Shown here piece by piece: positions 1-5,688 of a DNA stretch of 5,688 nucleotides (its first letter is position 1; every line of letters begins with the position of its first letter). A program made the position numbers and the translations under genes. Source of the DNA: JBNGDW01 sp049975325 (GTDB lineage Bacteria > Cloacimonadota > Cloacimonadia > JGIOTU-2 > JBNGDW01); contig JBNGDW010000087.1 of assembly GCA_049975325.1 (NCBI GenBank), forward strand, positions 1 through 5,688. The letters are read 5' to 3'. The notes below the pieces were generated by a model. That model saw only the letters and a program-made list of their open reading frames with translations. It made no database searches and was not told the origin of the DNA.

Positions 1-1
1 G

Positions 2-154
2 CCTATGGGTGGAACAGGGGGATATGCTCGCTATATAGCTATCTGCCCTTCTGATTGGGAATATGGCGTGTCAATCAAGGAAGTACTAGGCGCACCACTC
101 CCAAGCTATCCAGAGCTTCGCTGGGACAAAGAAAAAGGAATGAGGGTACGATAA
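2..154 (+). CDS. 3' end of an unidentified protein gene (partial, last 50 codons)
   Basis: An open frame enters from the left edge in frame 2 and ends at TAA (152-154). The visible tail of 50 residues begins PMGGTGGYARYIAIC and ends KGMRVR. It has a Gly-rich turn, a short hydrophobic strand (YARYIAIC), a Pro/Tyr segment (GAPLPSYPEL) and a basic, charged C-terminus. Codon use resembles the downstream genes, and the frame is uninterrupted up to a stop just before a typical intergenic gap, so it is probably real coding sequence. It lacks the terminal Phe of an outer-membrane barrel. I do not recognise the family. The next gene starts 48 bases later with no + strand terminator between, so read-through into the porin gene is possible. 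An in-frame ATG lies at 5-7, but no start can be judged because the gene begins outside the window. Confidence 0.6.
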   Translation, partial: PMGGTGGYARYIAICPSDWEYGVSIKEVLGAPLPSYPELRWDKEKGMRVR

Positions 155-182
155 CAAAAAACAAAAAGGGCAATAAAGCCCT
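155..182 (-). other. Small hairpin with A-tract, terminator-like only on the minus strand
   Basis: A 5-bp stem, AGGGC (167-171) with GCCCT (178-182), encloses the loop AATAAA and is preceded by an A-rich run. Read on the minus strand this is a short GC stem followed by a T-rich tract, the layout of a weak intrinsic terminator. On the + strand no T-tract follows, so it should not stop transcription into the porin gene. No minus-strand gene is visible to need it. It also lies just upstream of the porin ribosome binding site, where it could shape the 5' untranslated region. Confidence 0.25.
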
Positions 183-189
183 AAGAAAC

Positions 190-197
190 GGAAGGAG
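190..197 (+). promoter_or_regulatory. Ribosome binding site of the first outer-membrane protein gene
   Basis: GGAAGGAG lies 5 bases before the ATG at 203. It fixes the start, which is also the first residue of a well-formed signal peptide. Confidence 0.75.
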
Positions 198-202
198 TCA
201 AC

Positions 203-1432
203 ATGACAAAAAAAATAGTTATACTTCTGGCAGCAACAATTCTACTGACCAGTATTGCATTTGCAAAGGTCCCAACACTAACTTACCACGGAACATGGTA
301 TACCTATTCATTTATGTGGCAGAATGCTGATTTTAATGATGATACCGATGATGATGACCAGCATTATTATATGCGCGGAGATATTGGTGCAAATGCAGAC
401 TTCGGCGCTGGCGTATCAACCTTCGTGCGTATAGGTGCGTGGGGCACATTTGGTAGACACGCAATAACCGGAGAGGGACCTGAAGGTGAGGTAGGCCTTC
501 GAGAAGCCTATCTTAATATAGAAGACCTATTCGATCTACCCTTATATCTTAGAGTTGGGAAACAGCATGTACTCTATGGAGACCAGATTAATGACGGTGG
601 AGAAGATGGATTTATGGGCTTGAAGGTTGGATATCAGTCTGATATGTTTGATCTCGACCTCTTCACCTACAGACTCCAAGAAGGCGGTGGAACTGACTTT
701 ATTGGAACCGGCTACCACGACGAATCAGACTGGAATCTTCATGGATTATGGGCAAGTCTGAAATTCCCTGATTATGGTTTTAATATTAACCCCTACTTCT
801 TCTATCGTGATTGGTTAGATGACGAGCCTATGTGGGTTGGTCTGCGTAGTGATGGAACACCTGTGAAAGGACTTGAGTATGCACTTGAATTCACCACTAT
901 GATGGGAAGTGATGCGGATGATGTAGACTATAAAGGTATGCACTATATGGGCAGACTTGGTTATACACTTCCTACAATCCCATTGAGCTTTGGTGTTTCT
1001 TCTACTGCATTTACTGGTGATGATGATCCTGCTGACGATGAGAACAATCTTTATGAATCTCCTACCTGGGGTGGTTATGCCTTTGACTTCTACAAAGATT
1101 GGCCTGGCTTTGGTCCTGCACATTTGTTAAGAACTGCTGCTGGATTTGCCTGTCTCGCTCCCTGGGATCATATGATGACTAATCTTAATGTGATAAATGC
1201 TAATATCGGTTATACCTGGGGTCCTCTTACCATCAGGGCTGACTTCTTTAACTACGCCAGAGATGAGGCTGACGAAACTGATATGGGTAATGAAATTGCT
1301 CTTCTGTTAAAATATACCTACAAAGAGACTATAACCTTTGGCGGTACAGTTGGCTACTGGATGCCTGGAGACTACTTTCCTGGTGAAGATGATATGATCG
1401 GTGGCTATATCTGGACTTCTATCGGGTTCTAA
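203..1432 (+). CDS. Porin-like outer-membrane beta-barrel protein (alginate-export porin type)
   Basis: The 409-residue product starts with a Sec signal peptide: basic MTKK, a hydrophobic core at residues 5-18 and probable cleavage after AFA at residue 21. The mature part alternates aromatic/hydrophobic and polar residues, as in amphipathic beta strands, and ends in Ile-Gly-Phe; a C-terminal Phe is the usual BAM recognition signal. Residues 99-128 (LREAYLNIEDLF, then LRVGKQHVLYGDQ) match the EAY...L.vG.Q...yGd pattern I associate with alginate-export-like porins (Pfam Alginate_exp); this is from memory, not a search. Likely role: a passive outer-membrane channel for a small or anionic solute; substrate unknown. 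Asp-rich segments lie around residues 43-52, 236-242, 272-280 and 354-361, probably in extracellular loops or turns. A good Shine-Dalgarno sequence precedes it and a strong terminator follows, so it ends a transcription unit. The barrel assignment is firmer than the family. Confidence 0.8.
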   Translation: MTKKIVILLAATILLTSIAFAKVPTLTYHGTWYTYSFMWQNADFNDDTDDDDQHYYMRGDIGANADFGAGVSTFVRIGAWGTFGRHAITGEGPEGEVGLREAYLNIEDLFDLPLYLRVGKQHVLYGDQINDGGEDGFMGLKVGYQSDMFDLDLFTYRLQEGGGTDFIGTGYHDESDWNLHGLWASLKFPDYGFNINPYFFYRDWLDDEPMWVGLRSDGTPVKGLEYALEFTTMMGSDADDVDYKGMHYMGRLGYTLPTIPLSFGVSSTAFTGDDDPADDENNLYESPTWGGYAFDFYKDWPGFGPAHLLRTAAGFACLAPWDHMMTNLNVINANIGYTWGPLTIRADFFNYARDEADETDMGNEIALLLKYTYKETITFGGTVGYWMPGDYFPGEDDMIGGYIWTSIGF

Positions 1433-1453
1433 AAGGTAGTTGCATTACATATG

Positions 1454-1486
1454 AGGGGGAGAAGACTTTCTCCCCCTTTTTATTTT
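1454..1486 (+). terminator. Strong intrinsic terminator after the first porin-like gene
   Basis: A perfect 10-bp stem, AGGGGGAGAA (1454-1463) with TTCTCCCCCT (1468-1477), encloses a GACT tetraloop and runs into the T-rich tract TTTTTATTTT (1477-1486). It lies 21 bases after the stop codon. Confidence 0.93.
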
Positions 1487-1523
1487 GTACAATCTGCGGT
1501 TTAAACTCGATAAAATAAAAATC

Positions 1524-1553
1524 TTGACAGAATTAGTTTAAAAAAATTTAAAT
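1524..1553 (+). promoter_or_regulatory. Putative sigma70-type promoter of the second outer-membrane protein gene
   Basis: A consensus -35 box TTGACA (1524-1529) is followed, after 17 or 18 bases, by TTTAAA (1547-1552) or TTAAAT (1548-1553), each matching 4 of 6 bases of the -10 consensus. The spacer is very A/T-rich. It lies between a strong terminator and the ribosome binding site, where a promoter is expected, and gives a leader of roughly 30 bases. The -10 box is the weak part. Confidence 0.55.
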
Positions 1554-1576
1554 AGCATATCAAAAAAATTCTCAAT

Positions 1577-1586
1577 AGAGAGGAGG
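1577..1586 (+). promoter_or_regulatory. Ribosome binding site of the second outer-membrane protein gene
   Basis: AGAGAGGAGG is a near-perfect Shine-Dalgarno sequence 7 bases before the ATG at 1594. It confirms that start and suggests high expression. Confidence 0.8.
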
Positions 1587-1593
1587 AAAAACG

Positions 1594-2532
1594 ATGAAAA
1601 AAGCGATTGTAGTTATGGCATTGCTTGTTATGTTTGCGTCCTTTGCCTTTGCTCATGAATTTAGCACTTATTACCCTTTTAGCACTGAACTCCACCAAAA
1701 ATTCTTCCACACTGGATATGTGGGATTAAACTGGCAAACGGACAATTACGCACTTGATCTTAATCTCACACCTCTTGTTGATAATGACTCATTAGAAATT
1801 GTAGAAGCATGGGCAAATTTCAATATGTACTCTTCTGAATCGGCAATCTACTTAAAGTCTATTGATCTCAAAATTGGTAAAATTGAATATGATTTTGGTA
1901 ATGTCTCTCTAAAACCTTCTGAGAATATCAGTATTCTACAGCCACGCTGGTTTGGTAGCGATTTTATGGTAAAACTCAGCGGAGATATTTGCCATACTTA
2001 CCTGCCAAGTGTTTACTTGGTAGACCCAGGCACACATGAGACTGACAGGGGAATGCATCTCGGCGCACGCCTCGCGGTCAACCCTCTTGAGAATCTTTAT
2101 CTTGGAGCCTCAGTCCGAATACTTTATATCATCAGTGATATGGATGATGACCAAACAGAATATGGATTTGATATCGAATATCTTTTGATGGACGCGGTAA
2201 AGTTCAACATCCAAGCGTATAGGTACTTTGCTGGAGAGCAAACTTGGGGTTATGATAACGATTGGGAATTGTGGGCACTTGTAGCCTATGAAAAAGGATT
2301 TCGACTTCCTATCCTGAATAAAATTGTTCCCTATGCCGGCTATTATCTCCAGACAGATTACCATGTGGAAGAAGATCGATATAATGTGATTTTTGGACTC
2401 AATCTTTCCCCGACAGAGAACTCTTTTGTTAAATTAGAATATAACCTTGATTCGCTTGATAAAGATGATGTTGATATAGGCTTTGGTGATTGCAGCGATA
2501 CATTTTGTGCCCAAATCGGTTTTACATTCTAA
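1594..2532 (+). CDS. Putative outer-membrane beta-barrel protein, porin-like, function unknown
   Basis: The 312-residue product has a clear Sec signal peptide: MKK, hydrophobic core at residues 4-17 and probable cleavage after AFA at residue 20. The remainder shows alternating strand-like segments rich in Tyr, Trp and Phe (for example residues 39-60, 86-101, 154-179, 245-258 and 261-284) and ends in Gly-Phe-Thr-Phe, a typical barrel terminus. Residues 70-102 (EAWANF, then LKIGKIEYDFG) follow the same EA[YW]...L+[IV]GK...YG layout as the first porin, so the two may be distant relatives, though overall similarity is low. Three Cys occur (residues 133, 300, 305); the last two, in GDCSDTFC near the C-terminus, could form a small disulfide-closed loop. 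It has its own promoter, a strong ribosome binding site and a following terminator, so it is probably monocistronic. No specific family is recognised and the transported solute is unknown. Confidence 0.75.
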   Translation: MKKAIVVMALLVMFASFAFAHEFSTYYPFSTELHQKFFHTGYVGLNWQTDNYALDLNLTPLVDNDSLEIVEAWANFNMYSSESAIYLKSIDLKIGKIEYDFGNVSLKPSENISILQPRWFGSDFMVKLSGDICHTYLPSVYLVDPGTHETDRGMHLGARLAVNPLENLYLGASVRILYIISDMDDDQTEYGFDIEYLLMDAVKFNIQAYRYFAGEQTWGYDNDWELWALVAYEKGFRLPILNKIVPYAGYYLQTDYHVEEDRYNVIFGLNLSPTENSFVKLEYNLDSLDKDDVDIGFGDCSDTFCAQIGFTF

Positions 2533-2556
2533 GGTAGAATATTCCGTCTTAGTAAC

Positions 2557-2589
2557 AAAAAACTCTCGCCTAAAAAGCGAGAGTTTTTT
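2557..2589 (+). terminator. Strong intrinsic terminator between the porin and kinase units
   Basis: A 7-bp GC-rich stem, CTCTCGC (2563-2569) with GCGAGAG (2577-2583), has loop CTAAAAA and is extended by an A6 tract (2557-2562) facing a T6 tract (2584-2589). The A-tract on the left means it could also work on the minus strand. It lies 24 bases after the stop of the second porin-like gene and separates it from the kinase operon. Confidence 0.93.
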
Positions 2590-2590
2590 A

Positions 2591-2620
2591 TTGACAAATA
2601 ATCAAACACGAAAATCTTTC
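2591..2620 (+). promoter_or_regulatory. Possible promoter of the kinase operon (-35 box clear, -10 box unclear)
   Basis: A consensus TTGACA (2591-2596) starts one base after the terminator T-tract. No convincing -10 box is found 15-18 bases downstream (the region reads AAAATCTTTC). An alternative -10-like AATAAT (2597-2602) has no -35 partner. Because a strong terminator precedes it, the kinase genes need a promoter somewhere in 2590-2630; this is the best candidate. Confidence 0.35.
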
Positions 2621-2631
2621 TGCAAAAAGAC

Positions 2632-2637
2632 AAGGAG
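2632..2637 (+). promoter_or_regulatory. Ribosome binding site fixing the start of the first kinase
   Basis: AAGGAG lies 10 bases before the ATG at 2648. The frame is open upstream to an ATG at 2483, but that extension runs through the terminator and the end of the previous gene, so 2648 is the start. Confidence 0.7.
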
Positions 2638-2647
2638 AAGAAAATTT

Positions 2648-3727
2648 ATGGCTTCATATAGAATATTGGTTATCAACCCAGGTTCAACATCTACCAAGAT
2701 AGCAATATTTGAAGATATAACTGAAATTTTTCGGAAAAACTTACAGCATTCACCCGAAGAGTTAAGTCAATTTAAGGAACTTATTGACCAATTTGATTTC
2801 CGCAAACAGATTATTGAAAATGAGCTAAAGGAGCAGTCCATCTCACTTTCATCCTTGGATGTTATAATGGCAAGAGGTGGCTTAATCCGTCCGGTCAAAA
2901 GTGGGGTTTATAAAATAAACCAAAAGATGCTTTCGGATTTGCGTAATCCCTCTATCTGGGGAAGAAGTCATGCATCAAATCTTGGTGCTTTTATTGCAAA
3001 ATCAATGGCTGACGAAATTGGCGTACCTGCGTATATCGCTGATCCAGTTACTGTAGATGAGATGCAAGATGTCGCAAGGATATCTGGGGTGCCAGAAATT
3101 AAACGCCAGAGCATCTTTCATGCCCTAAATATAAGATCCATAGCCCGAAAAACCGCTCAAAAAATTGGGAAGTCACTTGAAGAATGCAATCTTGTTGCTG
3201 CCCATATGGGTGGCGGTATCAGTATTGCCGCAATCCATAAAGGTCGTATTGTGGATGATAATAATGCCCTTCTTGGCATGGGGCCATTTTCCCCACAGAG
3301 AGCCGGCTCTCTCCCCCTGCATGGGATCATAGACCTGTGTTACTCCGGGAAATATTCAAAAAAAGAACTTGATAGAAAATTACTAAAAGAAAGTGGCCTT
3401 ATGGGATATCTTGGCACTGATGATGGGCTGAAAATTGAGCAAAAAATTGAAAATGGCAATAGAGAGTACGAAAACATTTTCTTTGCAATGGCTTACCAGA
3501 TATCAAAAGAGATTGGAGCATACTCAACAGTTCTAAAAGGGAAGGTTGATGCTATATTTTTAACAGGAGGCCTTGCAAAGAGTAAGTATCTGACCCATTG
3601 GATCATTGAGCGAACAGGCTTTATCTCCCCAATTTACATATTCCCTGGCGAAGGAGAAATGGAAGCCCTGGCAGAGGCTGGGCTCCGTGTGCTACAAAAA
3701 AAAGAAACCCCAAAGGATTATCTATAG
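2648..3727 (+). CDS. buk: Butyrate kinase family protein, copy A (motifs intact)
   Basis: This 359-residue protein has the usual length for butyrate kinase (EC 2.7.2.7), a cytoplasmic ASKHA-superfamily enzyme related to acetate kinase that converts butyryl or branched-chain acyl phosphate plus ADP to acid plus ATP. Visible motifs in order: N-terminal phosphate loop NPGSTSTK (10-17); ARGG with Arg76; SHASN with His108; ADPVTVDEM with Asp132 and Asp137; FHALN with His158; nucleotide loop AHMGGGIS (186-192); VDDNNAL (202-208); FSPQRAG with Arg218; LGT (255-257); LTGG (305-308); FPGEGEM with Glu335. By analogy with acetate kinase, Arg76 and Arg218 probably correspond to the two catalytic arginines; that mapping is inferred. 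The start is set by AAGGAG and by the alignment of NPGS near residue 10. The next kinase begins 12 bases after the stop, so they are co-transcribed. Exact acyl substrate (butyrate, isobutyrate, isovalerate or other) cannot be read from sequence. Confidence 0.93.
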   Translation: MASYRILVINPGSTSTKIAIFEDITEIFRKNLQHSPEELSQFKELIDQFDFRKQIIENELKEQSISLSSLDVIMARGGLIRPVKSGVYKINQKMLSDLRNPSIWGRSHASNLGAFIAKSMADEIGVPAYIADPVTVDEMQDVARISGVPEIKRQSIFHALNIRSIARKTAQKIGKSLEECNLVAAHMGGGISIAAIHKGRIVDDNNALLGMGPFSPQRAGSLPLHGIIDLCYSGKYSKKELDRKLLKESGLMGYLGTDDGLKIEQKIENGNREYENIFFAMAYQISKEIGAYSTVLKGKVDAIFLTGGLAKSKYLTHWIIERTGFISPIYIFPGEGEMEALAEAGLRVLQKKETPKDYL

Positions 3728-3739
3728 AAAGAAAAGTTT

Positions 3740-4807
3740 ATGAATACTATTCTCATAATCAATACAGGCTCACAATCTACAAAGATAGCCATCTTCAAGA
3801 ATGGAGAGATACAACAAAAATACGAAATCCAGCATATACAAGAAGACCTGCGACAGCTGAACACCGCTGAGAAGAAATATAATTTTAGAAAAGCAAAAAT
3901 AGAGGAGATACTCAAACACTTAAACTTTAACCTTAATTCTCTTAGTGCTATAGCTTGTATTGGCGGCATTCTTAAACCCTTGCCGGGTGGGATATACCTT
4001 GTAAATGACATTATGGTAAGCGATATTAAGGGGGGCAAAGTCCAAGCAGATCATGCCTCAAATCTTGCCGCATGCATTGGGTATGAAATCTCTTCTCAAC
4101 TTAATATCCCATGCTATATAGCTGACCCAATATCAACAGATGAGTTAAGTGAGATAGCCAGAGTAACAGGTCTTCCTGAAATCCCCAAATTCTCCCGTAC
4201 CCATGCATTGAATGTTAAAGCTCGAGCACGAAAAGTGGCGGAAGAAATAGGGGACCCTCTGGAAAATCTTACCTTTATTGTAGCCCATATAGGTGGAGGT
4301 TTAACCGTTAATCTGGTCAAGCATAGCAAAATCGTTGATATTGAGGATGCCAGGCAGTACGGACCAATGTCCCCACAGGCAGCAGGAGGAGTGCCACTGC
4401 CCGATTTTGCCAAACTGTGTTTCAGCAAAAAATACAAAGAAAAAGAGTTAGTTAAATTCTGGTATGGCAATGGAGGATTAGTTGCCCATCTTGGAACAGC
4501 TTCTATCCCGGAGATAGAGGGGAAAATCAAAAATGGTGATGAAAAAGCAAAACTTATCTACAATGCAATGATTTATCAAATTGCGAAAGCAATCGGTGCT
4601 CTTTATGTTGCAGCAAGATGTAAGGTAAATGGGATTATACTCACGGGAGGCGCTGTGCATTCCATGTTTCTTGTAAGTTCTTTGAAAACCTATATTGAAA
4701 ACCTTGCACCAGTTTATGTGTATCCGGGAGAAGAAGAGTTATTAACACTGGGCAAGCTGGCTGATATGGCATTAAATAAGAAAATCGTGGTATATGAATA
4801 CAAATAG
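3740..4807 (+). CDS. Butyrate kinase paralog, copy B, lacking two conserved arginines
   Basis: The 355-residue product is full length for the butyrate kinase family and has an intact frame. Retained motifs: NTGSQSTK (8-15, Thr for the usual Pro), DHASN with His105, ADPISTDEL with Asp129, THALN with His155, AHIGGGLT (182-189), NGGLVAHLGT (244-253), LTGG (301-304) and YPGEEEL with Glu331. Two otherwise conserved positions are changed: the ARGG/GRGG arginine is Ile74 (CIGG, codon ATT at 3959-3961) and the SPQRAG arginine is Ala214 (SPQAAG, codon GCA at 4379-4381). The VDxNNAL element is VDIEDAR (199-205). The lost arginines probably match the catalytic pair of acetate kinase, so normal acyl kinase activity is doubtful. 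It begins 12 bases after copy A with only a weak Shine-Dalgarno (AAAGAAAAG), suggesting translational coupling. It could be a non-catalytic partner, a kinase for another substrate, or an early pseudoenzyme. Family membership is secure; function is not. Confidence 0.85.
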   Translation: MNTILIINTGSQSTKIAIFKNGEIQQKYEIQHIQEDLRQLNTAEKKYNFRKAKIEEILKHLNFNLNSLSAIACIGGILKPLPGGIYLVNDIMVSDIKGGKVQADHASNLAACIGYEISSQLNIPCYIADPISTDELSEIARVTGLPEIPKFSRTHALNVKARARKVAEEIGDPLENLTFIVAHIGGGLTVNLVKHSKIVDIEDARQYGPMSPQAAGGVPLPDFAKLCFSKKYKEKELVKFWYGNGGLVAHLGTASIPEIEGKIKNGDEKAKLIYNAMIYQIAKAIGALYVAARCKVNGIILTGGAVHSMFLVSSLKTYIENLAPVYVYPGEEELLTLGKLADMALNKKIVVYEYK

Positions 4808-4843
4808 GAATTTCAAATAGATTTATTTGATTTACACAGTCTT

Positions 4844-4849
4844 AGAGGG
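4844..4849 (+). promoter_or_regulatory. Ribosome binding site of the third kinase
   Basis: AGAGGG lies 5 bases before the ATG at 4855. This ATG places the NPG loop at residue 11, matching copies A and B, which supports the start. Confidence 0.6.
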
Positions 4850-4854
4850 CAGAT

Positions 4855-5688
4855 ATGGAGAAAAAATTAAAAATATTGGTAATCAATCCTGGCAATATGT
4901 CTACCCATATTGCTTTGTTTGAAGATGATGATCTTATCAAGGAAGAAAAGGTGGAACATAGTAAAAAAGAGCTATCACATTTTTCCTACCGTGCAGTAGA
5001 CCAGGTTGGCTTTCGGTCTAATGTTATTAATTCAGTGCTCAAGAAATGGAATATCACAGAGTTAAGTGCAGTTATTGGCAGGGGTGGATTGTTCAAGCCT
5101 TTGGAAAGCGGAACTTATGAAGTAAATGACAAGATGGTTGAGGACATAGAAAAGGGGAATATGTCTGGCGAGCATATTTCTAATATAGGTGCACTATTAG
5201 CAATAGATGTGGCAAACAGATTCGAAGTTCCTGCCTACATCGCTGATCCTGTAAGTGTGGATGAATTTGAGCCACTGGCAAGAGCATCTGGAATTCCGCA
5301 AATACCCCGTGACGCTCTTCAACACACTCTTAATATAAAAAGCGCGATGAGACGATATACTGCAGAAACCGGCAAAAAACCAGAAGAGCTAAATCTTGTT
5401 GTTGCACATCTGGGGAGTGGTATATCAATCTGCCCCATCAAAAAAGGCAAAATAGTTGACGCAAACAATGCTATACAGGAAGGTCCCTTTTCACCACAAC
5501 GAAGTGGTGGACTGCCTGTAAACCACCTTATTGATCTGTGTTTTTCAGGTAAATATACCCAGCCGGAAATCAAAAAACTGGTAGTTGGAAACGGTGGACT
5601 CACAGCATATTTAGGCACGGGAAATCTTAAAGAAATTGTAGCTAGGATAGAAAAAGAAAACGATATGAGCGCTAAATTTTATTTAGAG
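4855..5688 (+). CDS. Butyrate kinase paralog, copy C, altered N-terminal loop (3' end outside window)
   Basis: An open frame from ATG 4855 runs off the right edge, giving 278 residues, about three quarters of a butyrate kinase. It starts MEKKLKILVINPG and keeps GRGG with Arg76, GEHISN with His107, ADPVSVDEF with Asp131, QHTLN with His157, VDANNAI (201-207), FSPQRSG with Arg216 and NGGLTAYLGT (246-255). Two departures stand out: the N-terminal phosphate loop is NPGNMSTH (11-18), with Asn14, Met15 and His18 where copy A has Ser, Thr and Lys; and the nucleotide loop is HLGSGIS (185-191), closer to the HLGNG of acetate kinases than to the HLGGG of butyrate kinases. Both catalytic-type arginines are present. 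The gap of 47 bases from copy B, with no convincing terminator, is compatible with one operon. The acyl substrate is unknown, and the C-terminal LTGG and PGE motifs lie outside the window. Confidence 0.88.
   Translation, partial: MEKKLKILVINPGNMSTHIALFEDDDLIKEEKVEHSKKELSHFSYRAVDQVGFRSNVINSVLKKWNITELSAVIGRGGLFKPLESGTYEVNDKMVEDIEKGNMSGEHISNIGALLAIDVANRFEVPAYIADPVSVDEFEPLARASGIPQIPRDALQHTLNIKSAMRRYTAETGKKPEELNLVVAHLGSGISICPIKKGKIVDANNAIQEGPFSPQRSGGLPVNHLIDLCFSGKYTQPEIKKLVVGNGGLTAYLGTGNLKEIVARIEKENDMSAKFYLE

Noticed and set aside
55..330. Open frame of 91 codons across the end of the first gene and the porin signal peptide
   Set aside because: It has no ribosome binding site, a low-complexity Lys/Asn/Ser-rich product, and overlaps two better-supported genes in other frames.
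815..1123. Minus-strand open frame of 102 codons inside the first porin gene
   Set aside because: It is opposite a clear secreted-protein gene, Arg/Ile/Thr-rich without a recognisable domain, and best explained as a shadow.
2483..2647. N-terminal extension of the first kinase to an upstream ATG at 2483
   Set aside because: The extension overlaps the end of the second porin gene and translates through an intrinsic terminator; the ribosome binding site and the family N-terminus support ATG 2648.
4114..4530. Minus-strand open frame of 138 codons inside kinase copy B
   Set aside because: It is a shadow of a strongly conserved + strand gene and has no family resemblance; the similar minus frames at 5319-5618 and 3718-4038 are also shadows of kinase genes.
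4813..4830. Inverted repeat TCAAATA/TATTTGA in the gap between kinase copies B and C
   Set aside because: The 7-bp stem is almost all A/T and only three T follow it, so it is too weak for an intrinsic terminator; it may be chance in an AT-rich gap.
1..5688. CRISPR arrays, tRNA or rRNA genes, insertion sequences, attachment sites
   Set aside because: No regularly spaced repeats, cloverleaf sequences, transposase motifs or flanking duplications were seen; internal similarity is limited to the diverged kinase paralogs.

Overview
The window looks like chromosomal DNA of an AT-rich Gram-negative bacterium, probably an anaerobic fermenter. Two genes encode secreted beta-barrel-type proteins (Sec signal peptide, alternating aromatic strands, C-terminal Phe), which implies an outer membrane. 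Three tandem genes of the butyrate kinase family suggest ATP production from acyl phosphates, as in amino-acid or branched-chain-acid fermenters. The phylum cannot be fixed from the sequence; an uncultivated fermenting lineage is a guess. All genes are on the + strand.

Layout. Positions 2-154 hold the last 50 codons of an unidentified gene. Positions 203-1432 encode a 409-residue porin-like outer-membrane protein with features of the alginate-export porin type, followed by a strong intrinsic terminator (1454-1486). A sigma70-like promoter (about 1524-1553) then drives a second, smaller outer-membrane protein (1594-2532), closed by a second strong terminator (2557-2589). A new transcription unit begins there, with a consensus TTGACA one base after the terminator T-tract. 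It contains three paralogous acyl kinases: Buk-A (2648-3727), Buk-B (3740-4807) and Buk-C (4855 to beyond the window end).

How the genes may work together. Butyrate kinases (acetate kinase/ASKHA superfamily) convert acyl phosphate plus ADP to free acid plus ATP, usually after a phosphotransbutyrylase (Ptb). No ptb is visible here. The porins may serve solute uptake, but the terminators place them in separate transcription units, so a functional link is not shown.

The main point of interest is the kinase triplet. Buk-A keeps every family motif. Buk-B keeps the fold motifs but has lost two conserved arginines (R to I at residue 74, R to A at residue 214) that probably correspond to the two catalytic arginines of acetate kinase. 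Buk-C keeps both arginines but has an altered N-terminal nucleotide/phosphate loop (NPGNMSTH in place of NPGSTSTK). All three frames are intact as far as they can be read, so the changes look like specialisation (heteromer, regulatory subunit or different substrate) rather than decay. This is inference.
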